The translations under genes and the position numbers were made by a program. Shown here piece after piece: positions 23,694 through 33,040 of a stretch of 64,000 nucleotides of DNA. Origin of the DNA: Arachidicoccus rhizosphaerae (GTDB lineage Bacteria; Bacteroidota; Bacteroidia; Chitinophagales; Chitinophagaceae); the NCBI RefSeq assembly GCF_900107765.1, contig NZ_FNQY01000010.1:1-64000 (forward strand), written 5' to 3'. The notes below the pieces were generated by a model. It worked only from the letters and a program-made list of their open reading frames with translations, was not told the origin of the DNA and ran no database searches. Position 1 is the stretch's first letter, and each line of letters starts with the position of its first letter.

Positions 23694-24695
23694 GTGGCTA
23701 CAAATACTCAATTTTCAAAGGAAACCTATCTGTATTGGTATGAACTGATGCAACTCATCCGCCAGTTTGAACTAAAAGCGGAAGAAAAGTATAAAATGGC
23801 AGGAAAAATCCGTGGATTTTTCCACGCTTATGTGGGTCAGGAAGCAATTGCGGCCGGCTGTATGACAGCAACCCGTCCGGAAGATCCGTTTATCACGGCT
23901 TATCGTGATCACGGTCTGGGCATGGCTAAAGGCATCACTCCGAACGAAGCAATGGCTGAGTTATATGGAAAGGCAACCGGTTGTGCTAAAGGTAAAGGTG
24001 GTTCCATGCACTTTTTTAGTAAAGAACATCATTTCTTTGGCGGTCACGGTATCGTAGGCGGACAGATCGGTGTGGGCGCAGGCCTTGCTTTTGCTGAACA
24101 ATACCGCGGTACAGACAATGTTGTACTTTGTTTCTTCGGTGACGGTGCCGCCAGACAAGGGGTATTACATGAAACCTTCAACCTGGCTATGTTATGGAAA
24201 CTTCCTGTTGTATTTATATGTGAGAATAACCATTATGCGATGGGAACTTCTGTAGAAAGAACCTCTAACGTTTTGGACATCTATAAATTAGCGGATGGCT
24301 TTGAAATGCCGGGTGACTCTGTAGATGGTATGAACCCAGAAACAGTTCATGAAGCAGTTGCCAGAGCGGTTAAACGTGCACGTGAAAAAGGCGGTCCTAC
24401 CCTTTTGGAAATCAAAACCTACCGTTACAAAGGACACTCTATTTCCGATCCGGGTAAATACCGTACAAAGGAAGAGCTGGAAGAGTACAAATCCAAAGAT
24501 CCGATCCTGCTCACCCTGCACACCATCAAAGAAAAAGGACTGGCTACCGACGAAGAAATCGCAGCAATCGATAAACGTATTGAAGATGTTGTAGAAGCCG
24601 CCGTTAAATTTGCAGAAGAAAGTCCATTCCCTGATGCAAGTGAAGTACTGAAAGATGTCTATGCAGATCCTAATTACGAATTCATAGTAGACTAA
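23694..24695 (+). CDS. pdhA: Pyruvate dehydrogenase E1 component, alpha subunit
   Basis: 333 residues from GTG 23694 (product begins with ATNTQFSKETYLYW). Upstream frame from 23640 is rejected because a promoter lies in it. The thiamine diphosphate fold is clear: GFFHAYVGQEA, YRDHG, GKGGSMHFF, and the ThDP/Mg motif GDGAARQG with ENNHYAMGT about 30 residues later; RYKGHSISDPGKYRTKEE carries the phosphorylation-loop equivalent. With the beta subunit it decarboxylates pyruvate and passes the acetyl group to the E2 lipoyl arm. The beta subunit and E2 are not next to it here. Length agrees with bacterial E1 alpha. Confidence 0.95.
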   Translation: MATNTQFSKETYLYWYELMQLIRQFELKAEEKYKMAGKIRGFFHAYVGQEAIAAGCMTATRPEDPFITAYRDHGLGMAKGITPNEAMAELYGKATGCAKGKGGSMHFFSKEHHFFGGHGIVGGQIGVGAGLAFAEQYRGTDNVVLCFFGDGAARQGVLHETFNLAMLWKLPVVFICENNHYAMGTSVERTSNVLDIYKLADGFEMPGDSVDGMNPETVHEAVARAVKRAREKGGPTLLEIKTYRYKGHSISDPGKYRTKEELEEYKSKDPILLTLHTIKEKGLATDEEIAAIDKRIEDVVEAAVKFAEESPFPDASEVLKDVYADPNYEFIVD

Positions 24696-24721
24696 TATTA
24701 TATTAAAAATCAAAACAATTT

Positions 24722-25411
24722 ATGGCTTACAATCAGGCAAATAGTGGTACAGCTCTCACCGCATTTTGGTATAAGAACCAAAAAGCGTTACTGACTATCG
24801 TCGCAATTATTATCATTGCCATTCTAGGCGTTATTGCTTATAAGGCCTTTATACAAGGACCTAAGGCAGAAAGGGCCAACGAACAGTTAGCTGTTGTACA
24901 GACTAATTTTCAACAGGCAGCCTTTCAGCCAACACTGGATACCGCTGCTTACAAAGCAGTATTAAACGGCGCAGGCGAAGGCATAGGAGCCCTTGGCATT
25001 ATAAAAAGCTATGGTGGTACCCCTGCCGGCAACCTGGCAAAATTCTATGCCGGTGCTGCCTATCTGCATATCGGAGATTTCGCTAATGCGGTAAAGTACC
25101 TCAAAGACTTCTCCACAGAACAAAAGCAGATTCAGATGATGGCCTATGGTGCACTGGGTGATGCATACAGCGAGCTCAAACAGAATAAAGAAGCTATTGC
25201 CAGTTATAAAAAAGCCGCTTCAACATTTGAAGATGATGGTGTTAACGCTTCCGAATACCTGTTCAGAGCAGGAATGCTGAGTGAACTTTCCGGACAAAAA
25301 AGTGACGCTATCGCAATTTACAAACAATTAAAAGATGAATTTCCAAATACAGTAAAAGGTACACAGGCAGAAAAGTACCTGAACCGCCTGGAAGTTCAAA
25401 CAACAAATTAA
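24722..25411 (+). CDS. Membrane-anchored TPR protein
   Basis: 229 residues. One membrane helix (about 22-44, LLTIVAIIIIAILGVIAYKAF) is followed by tetratricopeptide-like helices (about 100-215: GNLAKFYAGAAYLHIGDFAN; AYGALGDAYSELKQNKEAIA; YLFRAGMLSELSGQKSDAIA). This layout is that of YfgM-like proteins, which hold a TPR domain outside the cytoplasmic membrane and take part in envelope protein folding. It is 26 nt after pdhA and 5 nt before ribH, so it is in one operon; the link to the two metabolic genes is not obvious. Confidence 0.8.
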   Translation: MAYNQANSGTALTAFWYKNQKALLTIVAIIIIAILGVIAYKAFIQGPKAERANEQLAVVQTNFQQAAFQPTLDTAAYKAVLNGAGEGIGALGIIKSYGGTPAGNLAKFYAGAAYLHIGDFANAVKYLKDFSTEQKQIQMMAYGALGDAYSELKQNKEAIASYKKAASTFEDDGVNASEYLFRAGMLSELSGQKSDAIAIYKQLKDEFPNTVKGTQAEKYLNRLEVQTTN

Positions 25412-25416
25412 TCAAT

Positions 25417-25896
25417 ATGGCCAGTACTGGAAACACCCTATTGACAAAAGGCATCCCTAAACTAGCGGATGCCTTTGTTGTCATTGTCAAGACTGAATGG
25501 AATGCTCACCTGGTTGACCGATTGGAGGAAGGTTGTATAAAAGTCCTTAATGAAGCAGGCGCTACGCATACCACGTTAAGCGTACCGGGTGCTGTGGAAC
25601 TCCCTTTTGCCGTACAGCGACACCAAAAAATAAGCAGTCAAAAGGCAGATGCATATATTACGCTTGGCACCGTCATTCAAGGAGGAACCCCCCATTTTGA
25701 GTATGTATGCCAGATGGTATCCCAGGGTGTCACACAACTTAACCTACAACTTCCGGTGCCTGTCATATTCGGCGTCCTCACGCTGAATAACGAACAGGAG
25801 GCCATAGATCGTACCGGCGGTGTTCACGGACATAAAGGAGAAGAGGCAGCAATTACTGCATTAAAGATGATTGCACTTAATCAGAGTCTTCAATAG
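25417..25896 (+). CDS. ribH: 6,7-dimethyl-8-ribityllumazine synthase
   Basis: 159 residues. Signature segments are present: EWNAHLVDRLEEG, VPGAVELPFAVQ, LGTVIQGGTPHFEYVC with the catalytic His, PVIFGVLTLNNEQEAIDR. It condenses 5-amino-6-ribitylamino-uracil with 3,4-dihydroxy-2-butanone-4-phosphate, the step before riboflavin synthase, usually as a 60-subunit shell or pentamer. In the second position of the usual T-x-H motif the sequence has TPH as in other Bacteroidota. It ends the pdhA-TPR-ribH operon. Confidence 0.95.
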   Translation: MASTGNTLLTKGIPKLADAFVVIVKTEWNAHLVDRLEEGCIKVLNEAGATHTTLSVPGAVELPFAVQRHQKISSQKADAYITLGTVIQGGTPHFEYVCQMVSQGVTQLNLQLPVPVIFGVLTLNNEQEAIDRTGGVHGHKGEEAAITALKMIALNQSLQ

Positions 25897-25958
25897 TCGG
25901 ACCTTGCATTAAGGCAAAATGCTCCGGAAACTGCCTCAAAAAAACAAGCATAATTTGG

Positions 25959-25966
25959 TACATTTG
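25959..25966 (+). promoter_or_regulatory. -7 box before the Fe-S protein gene (TACATTTG)
   Basis: TACATTTG matches TAnnTTTG and lies 108 nt before the start codon; the -33 box is unclear. Confidence 0.4.
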
Positions 25967-26074
25967 CTTTCTAGCAAGGTTTTTGAAAAGCTTGCAGTAA
26001 ACAAAGCGTAAATGCGCTGAAAGAAGTGTAAAGGTTGCTTCATCACCCACGCAAAACGCTATTATTTAAGTGAT

Positions 26075-26800
26075 ATGGACGTTCAACTATTTATTCCCTG
26101 TTTTATTGACCAGCTATACCCTAGTGTAGCTTTTAACATGGTCAAGGTACTCAAAAAAGCAGGGTGCAATGTAAAATATAACGCTAATCAGACCTGTTGT
26201 GGTCAACCGGCCTTCAATGCCGGTTTTTTCGAAGAAGCTAAATCCGTTTGTAAAAAATTCCTGGAAGATTTTAAATCGGATGATTATATCGTAGCCCCCA
26301 GTGCCAGCTGCACCGGTTTTGTACGGAATTATTATGGTAAACTTTTCGAAAATTCATCCCTTGTACACGATGTTAAAGCTATTGGAGAGCGTATCTATGA
26401 GTTCTCGGATTTTATGGTAAATGTGCTTAAAGTAGAAGATATTGGTGCCAGTTTTGAGGGTACCGCTACTTATCACGATAGTTGTGCAGGACTCAGAGAG
26501 TGCAAGATCAAAGAGGAGCCCAGAAAATTACTTGCGCACGTTAAAGGGCTTCAACTAATCGAGATGGAAGATACAACCACCTGTTGTGGCTTCGGAGGCA
26601 CTTTTGCGGTCAAATTCAATCCCATCAGCGTGGCCATGGCTGACCAGAAAATAGGCCATGCACTGGACACCAAGGCAGAATATCTGATTTCAACAGACAT
26701 GAGTTGCCTGATGCATATTGGCGGTTGTGCATCCAAAAAAGGAGCGCCCATCAAGAGTCTGCATCTGGCAGATGTCCTGGCCAGTGGCTGGGAGGAATAA
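26075..26800 (+). CDS. lutA: CCG-domain Fe-S protein, LutA/YkgE-like
   Basis: 241 residues. Two cysteine-rich CCG domains are seen: TCCGQPAFNAGF in the first half with SASCTGFVRNYY, and TTCCGFGGTFAVKF with CLMHIGGC in the second, plus YHDSCAGLRE between. This is the LutA/YkgE family, one of three proteins that oxidise L-lactate to pyruvate; related domains occur in heterodisulfide reductase and GlpC. No lutB or lutC gene lies next to it, so the symbol is by family and the substrate is open. Start at ATG 26075 gives the full family length. Confidence 0.8.
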   Translation: MDVQLFIPCFIDQLYPSVAFNMVKVLKKAGCNVKYNANQTCCGQPAFNAGFFEEAKSVCKKFLEDFKSDDYIVAPSASCTGFVRNYYGKLFENSSLVHDVKAIGERIYEFSDFMVNVLKVEDIGASFEGTATYHDSCAGLRECKIKEEPRKLLAHVKGLQLIEMEDTTTCCGFGGTFAVKFNPISVAMADQKIGHALDTKAEYLISTDMSCLMHIGGCASKKGAPIKSLHLADVLASGWEE

Positions 26801-26884
26801 ATAGATAAAAGCAGCGGCAATCATTCCAGACAATCAAGATTGTATTAGTATATAGGAACATTCACGATAATTACGAATTAAACA

Positions 26885-27427
26885 ATGGGAAATAATCACT
26901 GGCTCGTTAAATCTGAACCTTTTAAATACAGTTGGGAAAAATTCCTGAAGGACAAGAAGACCTTTTGGGATGGTGTTAGAAACTACCAGGCACGCAATAA
27001 TCTGCGTACCATGCAAAAAGGCGACCAGGTCTTTTTCTATCATAGTAATGAAGGCCTGGAAATCGTAGGAATTGCAGAAGTAGTAAAAGAAGCCTATCAG
27101 GATCCGACAATTGATGACGAGCGCTGGGTAGCAGTGGATTTAAAACCGGTGACGACCTTAAAGGCTCCGGTAAGTCTGGCCCAGATAAAAGCAGAAAAAA
27201 GATTGCAGGATCTGGGGCTGATCCGCCAGGGCAGGCTCTCTGTATCTCCAGTTACTGCAAAAGAATGGGAAGTTATTTTGGAGCTTTCTGAACAAAATGC
27301 CACCGAATCCAAATCGGCTCCGAAGGCAGCGCCTGCCTTTTCAAAAGTCGCTAAAAAAACAAGCGCTGTAAGCAAGGCTAAACAAGAGACGACTAAATCA
27401 GCAAATTCAAAGGTAAAAGCCAAATAG
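26885..27427 (+). CDS. EVE-domain protein with basic tail
   Basis: 180 residues. Residues 1-140 form an EVE domain, a PUA-like fold that binds modified bases: HWLVKSEPFKYSWEKF, WDGVRNYQARNNLR, GDQVFFYHSNEGLEIVGI and WVAVDLKPV. Residues 141-180 are a Lys/Ala/Ser tail (SKSAPKAAPAF, AKKTSAVSKAKQ) that resembles the histone-like protein of this genome and should bind nucleic acid by charge. The usual EVE protein ends at about 140-150, so the tail is an addition. It may recognise modified DNA or RNA bases. It follows the lutA gene by 84 nt. Confidence 0.85.
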   Translation: MGNNHWLVKSEPFKYSWEKFLKDKKTFWDGVRNYQARNNLRTMQKGDQVFFYHSNEGLEIVGIAEVVKEAYQDPTIDDERWVAVDLKPVTTLKAPVSLAQIKAEKRLQDLGLIRQGRLSVSPVTAKEWEVILELSEQNATESKSAPKAAPAFSKVAKKTSAVSKAKQETTKSANSKVKAK

Positions 27428-27461
27428 CTAAACGAAGACCTTAGAGAATTTACAATAAAAA

Positions 27462-27520
27462 CTGCGGTTCATCTTACAACTGGAAGTCTTTCAAAGATTC
27501 AGTTTTAGGATGAACCGTAG
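27462..27520. terminator. Bidirectional terminator between convergent genes
   Basis: CTGCGGTTCATC (27462-27473) pairs with GATGAACCGTAG (27509-27520), with partial pairing inside. The minus-strand side is followed by a T-rich run, the plus side by CTATTTTAC. Confidence 0.6.
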
Positions 27521-27632
27521 CTATTTTACCGGGTTTAACTAAGCAATAAGTCAGGTAACAGGTTAGCAACAGCTATGTAAAAAATCGCCACTTCAGTATT
27601 CTGTGTGAATGTTGAACAATCCTCTATTCAAA

Positions 27633-29138
27633 TTACAGACCCAGTTTAATTCTAATGCCTGCATCTGTCATTTTAATATTCTGGTTAAATAAGTGATTAT
27701 TCATCGGAACGCTGACAAAAGGTTCAATAGAAATTGATTTGTTTTTATTGATTGGTTGTTGGAGCCCGAGACTGAAATTGATAAATCCTGCTACATTTTT
27801 AGCTCCGACCTCATCATCAGGTATGACTTCAGTTGTTTTCACATTAGAAGCCAGACTTTGCATGGCATCTGCTTTTAACATACCTCCAGAAGAAGCCTGA
27901 AGTGCAGAGCTCTGCATCTGTGCAATAGTATAACGCCGCTCTACCTTGTCGGAAAGAACAGCCATTGCAGAAACACCGGTTCCAATATAAATCTTGGAAT
28001 TTAACTGATAACGTAATTCGAGCGGCACTTTCAAACCCGTTACACTGGCTTCAATGGCAGAGAGTGCCCTGCCGCTGGAAGCAAGGGTTGTTATCCCCTG
28101 TTTGGCGCTTTGCAGTTCCGTTGCGTCCTTAGCACCCGTGAGTGCCGCATAGGCCAGGCCAGAGTTTAAAGAAAGCCGTTTATTTAAGCGGTAACCTACG
28201 CTCACTCCATAGCCCATATTAAGTTTGGCATTATTGCTCAGCCCGGGAACGACCATGACGCCCATTTGCCATTTCCGGCTAGCGAGTCTCCCGGCAGCAG
28301 CGCCTTGCTCATCACGTTGATTTTGCTGTTGACCGCCCACCTGAAAATACCCCCGGTCATCAAAATTATCCTTCTTTGGACCAAGAGCCCCTGCCAGGGC
28401 TGCTTTATCCTGCTTTTCTGCATTCGAATAAATACCTTTCAGATCTGCCTGATTACCTGTATGATTATTTGATTCAGTCGTCCTTTTTTCGCTCTTATTA
28501 TCAGGCGGCAATAAAGTGAATACCGGCCCGACCGGATTGATTTGTAAACCCGGTTTATCCTGCCTCAGGGCATCAGGATTCAGACCCGATAAATCAGAAA
28601 AACCATTCACTTCTTCAAGAGGTATACTGGCAATGGCCCCCGCTGCTATTGTGGAGGCGACGCTCAGGTCTTCAGGGCTCGGGACATCCGCTGTAATATT
28701 GACATTAGGCGCAGTTATCGCTACCTTTGGTGAAGGCTGAACAGATGGTCTATCGTTACCTGAGGCGTCCCCATTGGAAAGGGCGACTTGTTGGTCCGCT
28801 GCGTTTTTAGAAGTATCTGCGCCCCGTTGACCCAGATATAACCACCCTGCACCAATGGCAATCAGTATTGCTGCCGCCGCACCTAAAGTTCTCCATAGCC
28901 GGTTGCCCGTCCTACCCTTTGCTCCCGTATTAAGTGGTAAAACCTTTGCATCTGCCCCTTTCTTTTCAGCATACACCTGCTTTTCCGCCCCCGCTAAGGC
29001 AGCAGCTTCAGCCTCCATTTTTTCGGTGACCGCTTGCTTTTCCAAAAACCTTTCCCATGCCCCTTGCTGATAAGGAAGCTCATGCTCTTTTAACCGATCA
29101 GCGAGCTGGCGGATAATATCGTTTGGCTCCTGTTCCAT
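27633..29138 (-). CDS. Dual-membrane anti-sigma-like protein with outer-membrane barrel
   Basis: 501 residues in three parts. Residues 1-80 are soluble and charged, probably cytoplasmic and sigma-binding. Residues about 82-102 (LGAAAAILIAIGAGWLYLGQ) form one membrane helix. Residues about 105-280 are a Pro/Ser/Asn-rich linker, long enough to cross the periplasm. Residues about 285-501 are beta-rich, with KWQMGVMVVPG, GVSVGYRLNKRLSLNSGLAY, LELRYQLNSKIYIGTGVS, FINFSLGLQQPI and the ending AGIRIKLGL, as in outer-membrane barrels. This matches the dual-membrane-spanning anti-sigma factors reported in Bacteroides. The gene follows an ECF sigma gene by 129 nt. It should hold the sigma factor until an outer-membrane signal arrives; topology is inference. 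Confidence 0.75.
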   Translation of the reverse strand: MEQEPNDIIRQLADRLKEHELPYQQGAWERFLEKQAVTEKMEAEAAALAGAEKQVYAEKKGADAKVLPLNTGAKGRTGNRLWRTLGAAAAILIAIGAGWLYLGQRGADTSKNAADQQVALSNGDASGNDRPSVQPSPKVAITAPNVNITADVPSPEDLSVASTIAAGAIASIPLEEVNGFSDLSGLNPDALRQDKPGLQINPVGPVFTLLPPDNKSEKRTTESNNHTGNQADLKGIYSNAEKQDKAALAGALGPKKDNFDDRGYFQVGGQQQNQRDEQGAAAGRLASRKWQMGVMVVPGLSNNAKLNMGYGVSVGYRLNKRLSLNSGLAYAALTGAKDATELQSAKQGITTLASSGRALSAIEASVTGLKVPLELRYQLNSKIYIGTGVSAMAVLSDKVERRYTIAQMQSSALQASSGGMLKADAMQSLASNVKTTEVIPDDEVGAKNVAGFINFSLGLQQPINKNKSISIEPFVSVPMNNHLFNQNIKMTDAGIRIKLGL

Positions 29139-29267
29139 TTTAAGCGCCTGGCTGTTTATGTTGAAAAACTATGTTCATATTATAATATATTTTATTTAAC
29201 CTGAGTTCCTTACTATTTATCATTTATTATTAACCTCATTTCCATTTATGAATGACTACAGTTTTTG

Positions 29268-29837
29268 TCAACAAGTACTATATCTAAGTGCGTATAAAGC
29301 TCTGAGTTTGCTTTTAGCCCTTGTCAGAAATACCCGCGAACTACTCACCGGAATATCTATGAGTTTAGCGATCTCTTCATGGGTGTATCCCTCTACCTCA
29401 TGCAGATTAAAGACAATTTTATGGTTTTCAGGAAGTTGATTCACCAAAGCCATAATATCCGCAACTTCCAGTTCTACAGAAGCCTGGACCGCATGCGGTA
29501 TTTTTTCTACCTTTTCAATCTCTTCCGTATTAAAACTGGATTTCTGGCGCCTGATATGGTCAATAGCAGTCCGGGAAGCAATTTTTGCCATCCAGCCTTT
29601 AAAAAGCCGGGCATAGCTATCCGGATCCTCCGGGCCTATAAAACCCTGGATATTTTTGAATATCTTCATAAAACTGTCATTGACCAACTCTTCTGCGTCA
29701 TCACTAGAGGGGACATAACGTAACACCACCCCCATCAAATAGCCATAAAATGTCCTGTACATCCTTTCTTTGGAGGATGCATCACTGTTTTGACAGTCCT
29801 GGACAAGACCTCTGATGCTGGGAAAGTCGCGATTCAT
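29268..29837 (-). CDS. ECF RNA polymerase sigma factor
   Basis: 189 residues from ATG 29837, chosen because AAGGGAG lies 8 nt before it; longer in-frame starts (29855, 29924) are possible. Region 2 (about 25-95) holds DAEELVNDSFMKIFKNIQGF and AKIASRTAIDHIRRQ; region 4 (about 125-180) holds LPENHKIVFNLHEVEGYTHE and ARAKSKLRAL-type recognition helix. It directs polymerase to a small envelope-related regulon. It is the first gene before the putative anti-sigma gene, and such pairs usually regulate themselves. Confidence 0.88.
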   Translation of the reverse strand: MNRDFPSIRGLVQDCQNSDASSKERMYRTFYGYLMGVVLRYVPSSDDAEELVNDSFMKIFKNIQGFIGPEDPDSYARLFKGWMAKIASRTAIDHIRRQKSSFNTEEIEKVEKIPHAVQASVELEVADIMALVNQLPENHKIVFNLHEVEGYTHEEIAKLIDIPVSSSRVFLTRAKSKLRALYALRYSTC

Positions 29838-30017
29838 GAAGTGACTCCCTTCCATTACAAAAGGGAAGATTAACTGCTGTTTTAAATTTGATAACTGTTC
29901 TACCATTGACCAACAAGAAAACAAGACCCGATAAACCCATTTGTCAAAAGAGGAAGTGATCAGTGGCTATCCAAAGTTAGCCAATATTTTGACCCCATCC
30001 GCCCCTCTTTGCATTCT

Positions 30018-30818
30018 TTACTCATTTTCCATCACGCCGATTCCTAATTTAAGCTTACTATCTTTACTATTAAAAACACCCTTGGCCCAGACCGTATAAA
30101 CTTTCCCGGCCGCCAGGGCAAGACCTGTTTTAGAAGCCAATGTTTTACCTGTTTGCGAATTAACTAGTTTTAAGGTATAGCTATCCGCAGGCGTAATGGC
30201 CGTAAAATTTGAAGTCTTGCTATATGCAATATCAGTAAATGCTTCACTATTGTCAGCGCTTGGCGACAATTCCAAAGAAAGGGCAGGCGCATCCTGGCTC
30301 ATATTTGTAAAACGCAACATGGCTTTAGTGCTATCCTGTGTTCCGAGGCTATCTTTAATCATAGCCAGTTTCAAATCTCCCAGTGTATCTGTTACAAATA
30401 AAGAATAAGCAACACCCGGCTCAAGGTAAAACTGCTGAGATGTAAGTAACATATTACTATTGTGGGCGGTTACTCCAAACACTCTAAAACCGGGGTAAGC
30501 ACTTCTGTAAGCTAATACCGTGTCATAGTCAAACAAGGCAGGGAGATAATTTCTGTTACCATCCGAGATGAAATCCAGAGGGCCGGATTCCGGCGCAGCA
30601 TTGACCAGCGTTACAGCAGCCACCTGTACGCTATAACTATTATTGTCTGTTTTAAGACAAGAACTTAACCCAAGTACAACAAAGCCCCAAAAAAGACATA
30701 GTCCTATAACAAATCCGCGGCCCCTTCCTGTGCCTGTTTGCTGATTATACTTTCCAGCGATTTTGCCCGACAACAGCATATACTTTTTCATGCGATTATT
30801 CATATTATTTACTTTCAA
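30018..30818 (-). CDS. DUF4397-type lipoprotein
   Basis: 266 residues. A long charged N-terminus precedes a hydrophobic helix and a lipobox (LGLSSC), so a start further down is possible (ATG-codons at residues 6, 10 and 14). After lipidation the chain contains the DUF4397 pattern: VTLVNAAPESGPLDFISDG, FRVFGVTAHN, YSLFVTDT, LRFTNMSQDAPALSLEL. The domain has an Ig-like fold and occurs often in Bacteroidota envelope lipoproteins. It is upstream of the sigma gene in the same direction with a 180-nt gap. Confidence 0.75.
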   Translation of the reverse strand: MKVNNMNNRMKKYMLLSGKIAGKYNQQTGTGRGRGFVIGLCLFWGFVVLGLSSCLKTDNNSYSVQVAAVTLVNAAPESGPLDFISDGNRNYLPALFDYDTVLAYRSAYPGFRVFGVTAHNSNMLLTSQQFYLEPGVAYSLFVTDTLGDLKLAMIKDSLGTQDSTKAMLRFTNMSQDAPALSLELSPSADNSEAFTDIAYSKTSNFTAITPADSYTLKLVNSQTGKTLASKTGLALAAGKVYTVWAKGVFNSKDSKLKLGIGVMENE

Positions 30819-31138
30819 AAAACCTGACGTATTATTTTGGAATGTCCTCCTTGTATTTTTTTACCTTCGTTTTTTACCCGTCGGCAGCCAATACCTGGTT
30901 GGTTACACCCTTTTGTTTTAAATCATTGCTATAAATACGAATACTGCTGTAGAAACGCTACAAACCTTTCCATAAAATCTTTAAAAAAACAATGGCCATA
31001 AGTACACTTAAAGCAAGGCCCGTTAATAGAATAGCCAATCCATCTACCCAAAAACCGGTATTTTAAGTTTTTTTTGGCCTTTGGCTCAGATTTTGTATTT
31101 CACACACAAACAAACTATTGCAAATTAAAAATTTGAGT

Positions 31139-31600
31139 ATGAAAAAAATTCTTCTAGCGTTATCTGCGATGCTCCTTATTGGCGCGGCGCAGAGTCTTAA
31201 AGCACAATCCTACCGTACAGCTGGTGGATTATTCATTGACTTTGGCAATGGTGCGACTCTGGTAGGTCCACATGTCAAGCATTTTATCAATCAAAACGGT
31301 GCTATTCAGGGCATGGTTCTTTTTGGTAACGGCCTGACCGCCCTCGGCGTTGAATACTCTTACAATGAACCCATCCGTAATGCCGCAGGCCTGATGTGGA
31401 ATGTAGGTGTTGGTCCGCAGGCCGCTTTTGGAGATGGGTCCACCGATTTTCTGGTCCGTCCGGCACTTGGCCTTGAATATAAGGTTCCCAATGCGCCCAT
31501 CAATTTTGGATTTGACTGGCGTCCGGCCTGGCAATTAACACATGGCTCCGATTTTGAAGCTGGCAGGTTTGGAATTGCCTTCAGATACGTATTCCATTAA
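31139..31600 (+). CDS. Small outer-membrane or secreted beta-barrel-like protein
   Basis: 153 residues from ATG 31139; an in-frame TTG at 31118 is less likely. A signal peptide ends near residue 23 (SLKAQ). The mature part alternates hydrophobic and Gly/aromatic residues in beta-strand fashion (GGLFIDFGNGATLVGP, AIQGMVLFGNGLTALGVEYS, INFGFDWRPAWQL) and ends in FGIAFRYVFH, with the aromatic last residues of a barrel. No specific family recognised. Confidence 0.65.
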   Translation: MKKILLALSAMLLIGAAQSLKAQSYRTAGGLFIDFGNGATLVGPHVKHFINQNGAIQGMVLFGNGLTALGVEYSYNEPIRNAAGLMWNVGVGPQAAFGDGSTDFLVRPALGLEYKVPNAPINFGFDWRPAWQLTHGSDFEAGRFGIAFRYVFH

Positions 31601-31656
31601 TTATTAATTGATTTATTAAAAAGCAGAGCCATTAGCTTTGCCTTAACCTGACACCT

Positions 31657-31709
31657 AAAAACGTCTGTTTCCACCGGGCAAGCCCCCGAAAGGAACGGAC
31701 GTTTTTTTT
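31657..31709 (+). terminator. Terminator after the barrel-like gene
   Basis: AAAAACGTCTGTTTCC (31657-31672) pairs with GGAACGGACGTTTTT (31692-31706) with one bulge or G-U pair, followed by a T-run to 31709. Confidence 0.8.
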
Positions 31710-31883
31710 ATTTATCAACAGGTGCATAAAATACGACAGTCAAAATCCCGCTTTTGATAAATCTTTTCTACTTTCATGGCAGCAACAGAAATCACATTCT
31801 TAAAATCTTATACGTTATTATTATAATGTCTAAGACTTTAAAAATTTTTGACTAAACAGATTAGCTTTATTCAAAAAAATGTG

Positions 31884-31891
31884 TACTTTTG
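31884..31891 (+). promoter_or_regulatory. -7 box of recA (TACTTTTG)
   Basis: TACTTTTG, 39 nt before the ATG, fits TAnnTTTG. A TTAG 19 nt upstream could be a weak -33 box. I see no LexA box of the CTGT-N8-ACAG kind near it. Confidence 0.5.
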
Positions 31892-31930
31892 ATTTCTGAT
31901 TATCTCAAACTTTAAAAACACGCTATTGGC

Positions 31931-33001
31931 ATGAGTAACGTAAACGCAGAAAAATTAAAAGCCCTAAAGCTCACCATCGATAAAATAGATAAAGACTTTG
32001 GGAAAGGCTCCGTCATGATGATGAATGAAAAGCCTAACCAGATAATTGATGCTATATCAACCGGTTCCATCGGGCTGGATACAGCATTAGGGATTGGTGG
32101 ATTACCCAGAGGCCGCGTGGTTGAGATTTACGGACCTGAATCTTCCGGTAAGACCACTCTGGCCACCCATGTAATCGCTGAAGCACAGAAAAGAGGCGGT
32201 ATGTGTGCGATTGTGGATGCCGAACACGCTTTTGACAGCAGTTATGCCCGTAAACTAGGGGTAGATGTTGATAATCTTTTAATCTCACAGCCAGATTATG
32301 GTGAACAGGCACTGGAAATCACCGACCGTCTGATTCTCTCCGGAGCACTGGACGTTGTCGTAGTGGACTCCGTTGCTGCCTTAGTACCAAAAGGTGAATT
32401 AGAAGGTGAAATGGGCGATTCCAAAATGGGCTTACAGGCCAGATTAATGAGCCAGGCCCTTCGTAAATTAACCGCCACCATTTCCAAGACCAATACCATT
32501 TGTATTTTTATCAACCAGTTACGTGAGAAAATCGGCGTAATGTTCGGCAATCCCGAAACAACCACCGGAGGTAACGCCCTTAAATTTTACGCTTCTGTAA
32601 GACTGGATATCCGCCGTGCGGCACAGATTAAGGACGGGGATGTAGCTATTGGTAACCGGGTAAAAGTAAAAGTGGTTAAAAATAAGGTCGCTCCGCCTTT
32701 TAGAAACACTGAATTTGATATCATTTTTGGACAAGGGATCAGTAAAATCGGCGAAATCATCGATATGGGTGTTGAATTAGGTATCGTTGGTAAAAGTGGT
32801 AGCTGGTTTAGCTATAATGGCAGCAAACTAGGCCAGGGCCGTGACGCTGTGAAAAGCCTGCTAACTGACAATCCTGATTTAGCCGGAGAAATTGAAGGCA
32901 AGATCAGAGCTCAGTTATCAGAGCAACAGGCGCCGGAAAACACGGCCGCTGCACTGGAAGAAGCTGCAGAACAATCTGAGAAAAAGGCAGCCAAAAAATA
33001 A
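31931..33001 (+). CDS. recA: Recombinase RecA
   Basis: 356 residues. Walker A GPESSGKT (68-75), IVDAEHAFD, Walker [14 protein letters not shown], the MAW-equivalent stretch and loop L2 ([16 protein letters not shown]) are all present. It forms filaments on single-stranded DNA, drives strand exchange and promotes LexA-type self-cleavage where such repressors exist. The C-terminus is a Glu/Ala/Lys-rich tail, variable among RecA proteins. Single gene with its own promoter and terminator. Confidence 0.98.
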   Translation: MSNVNAEKLKALKLTIDKIDKDFGKGSVMMMNEKPNQIIDAISTGSIGLDTALGIGGLPRGRVVEIYGPESSGKTTLATHVIAEAQKRGGMCAIVDAEHAFDSSYARKLGVDVDNLLISQPDYGEQALEITDRLILSGALDVVVVDSVAALVPKGELEGEMGDSKMGLQARLMSQALRKLTATISKTNTICIFINQLREKIGVMFGNPETTTGGNALKFYASVRLDIRRAAQIKDGDVAIGNRVKVKVVKNKVAPPFRNTEFDIIFGQGISKIGEIIDMGVELGIVGKSGSWFSYNGSKLGQGRDAVKSLLTDNPDLAGEIEGKIRAQLSEQQAPENTAAALEEAAEQSEKKAAKK

Positions 33002-33040
33002 AGCAAGCAATTGAAAAAAAAGTGTTAGTAAATTTCAATC

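Noticed and set aside
31800-31930. LexA-type operator before recA
   Set aside because: No palindrome of known SOS-box type is visible; only a promoter-like -7 box.
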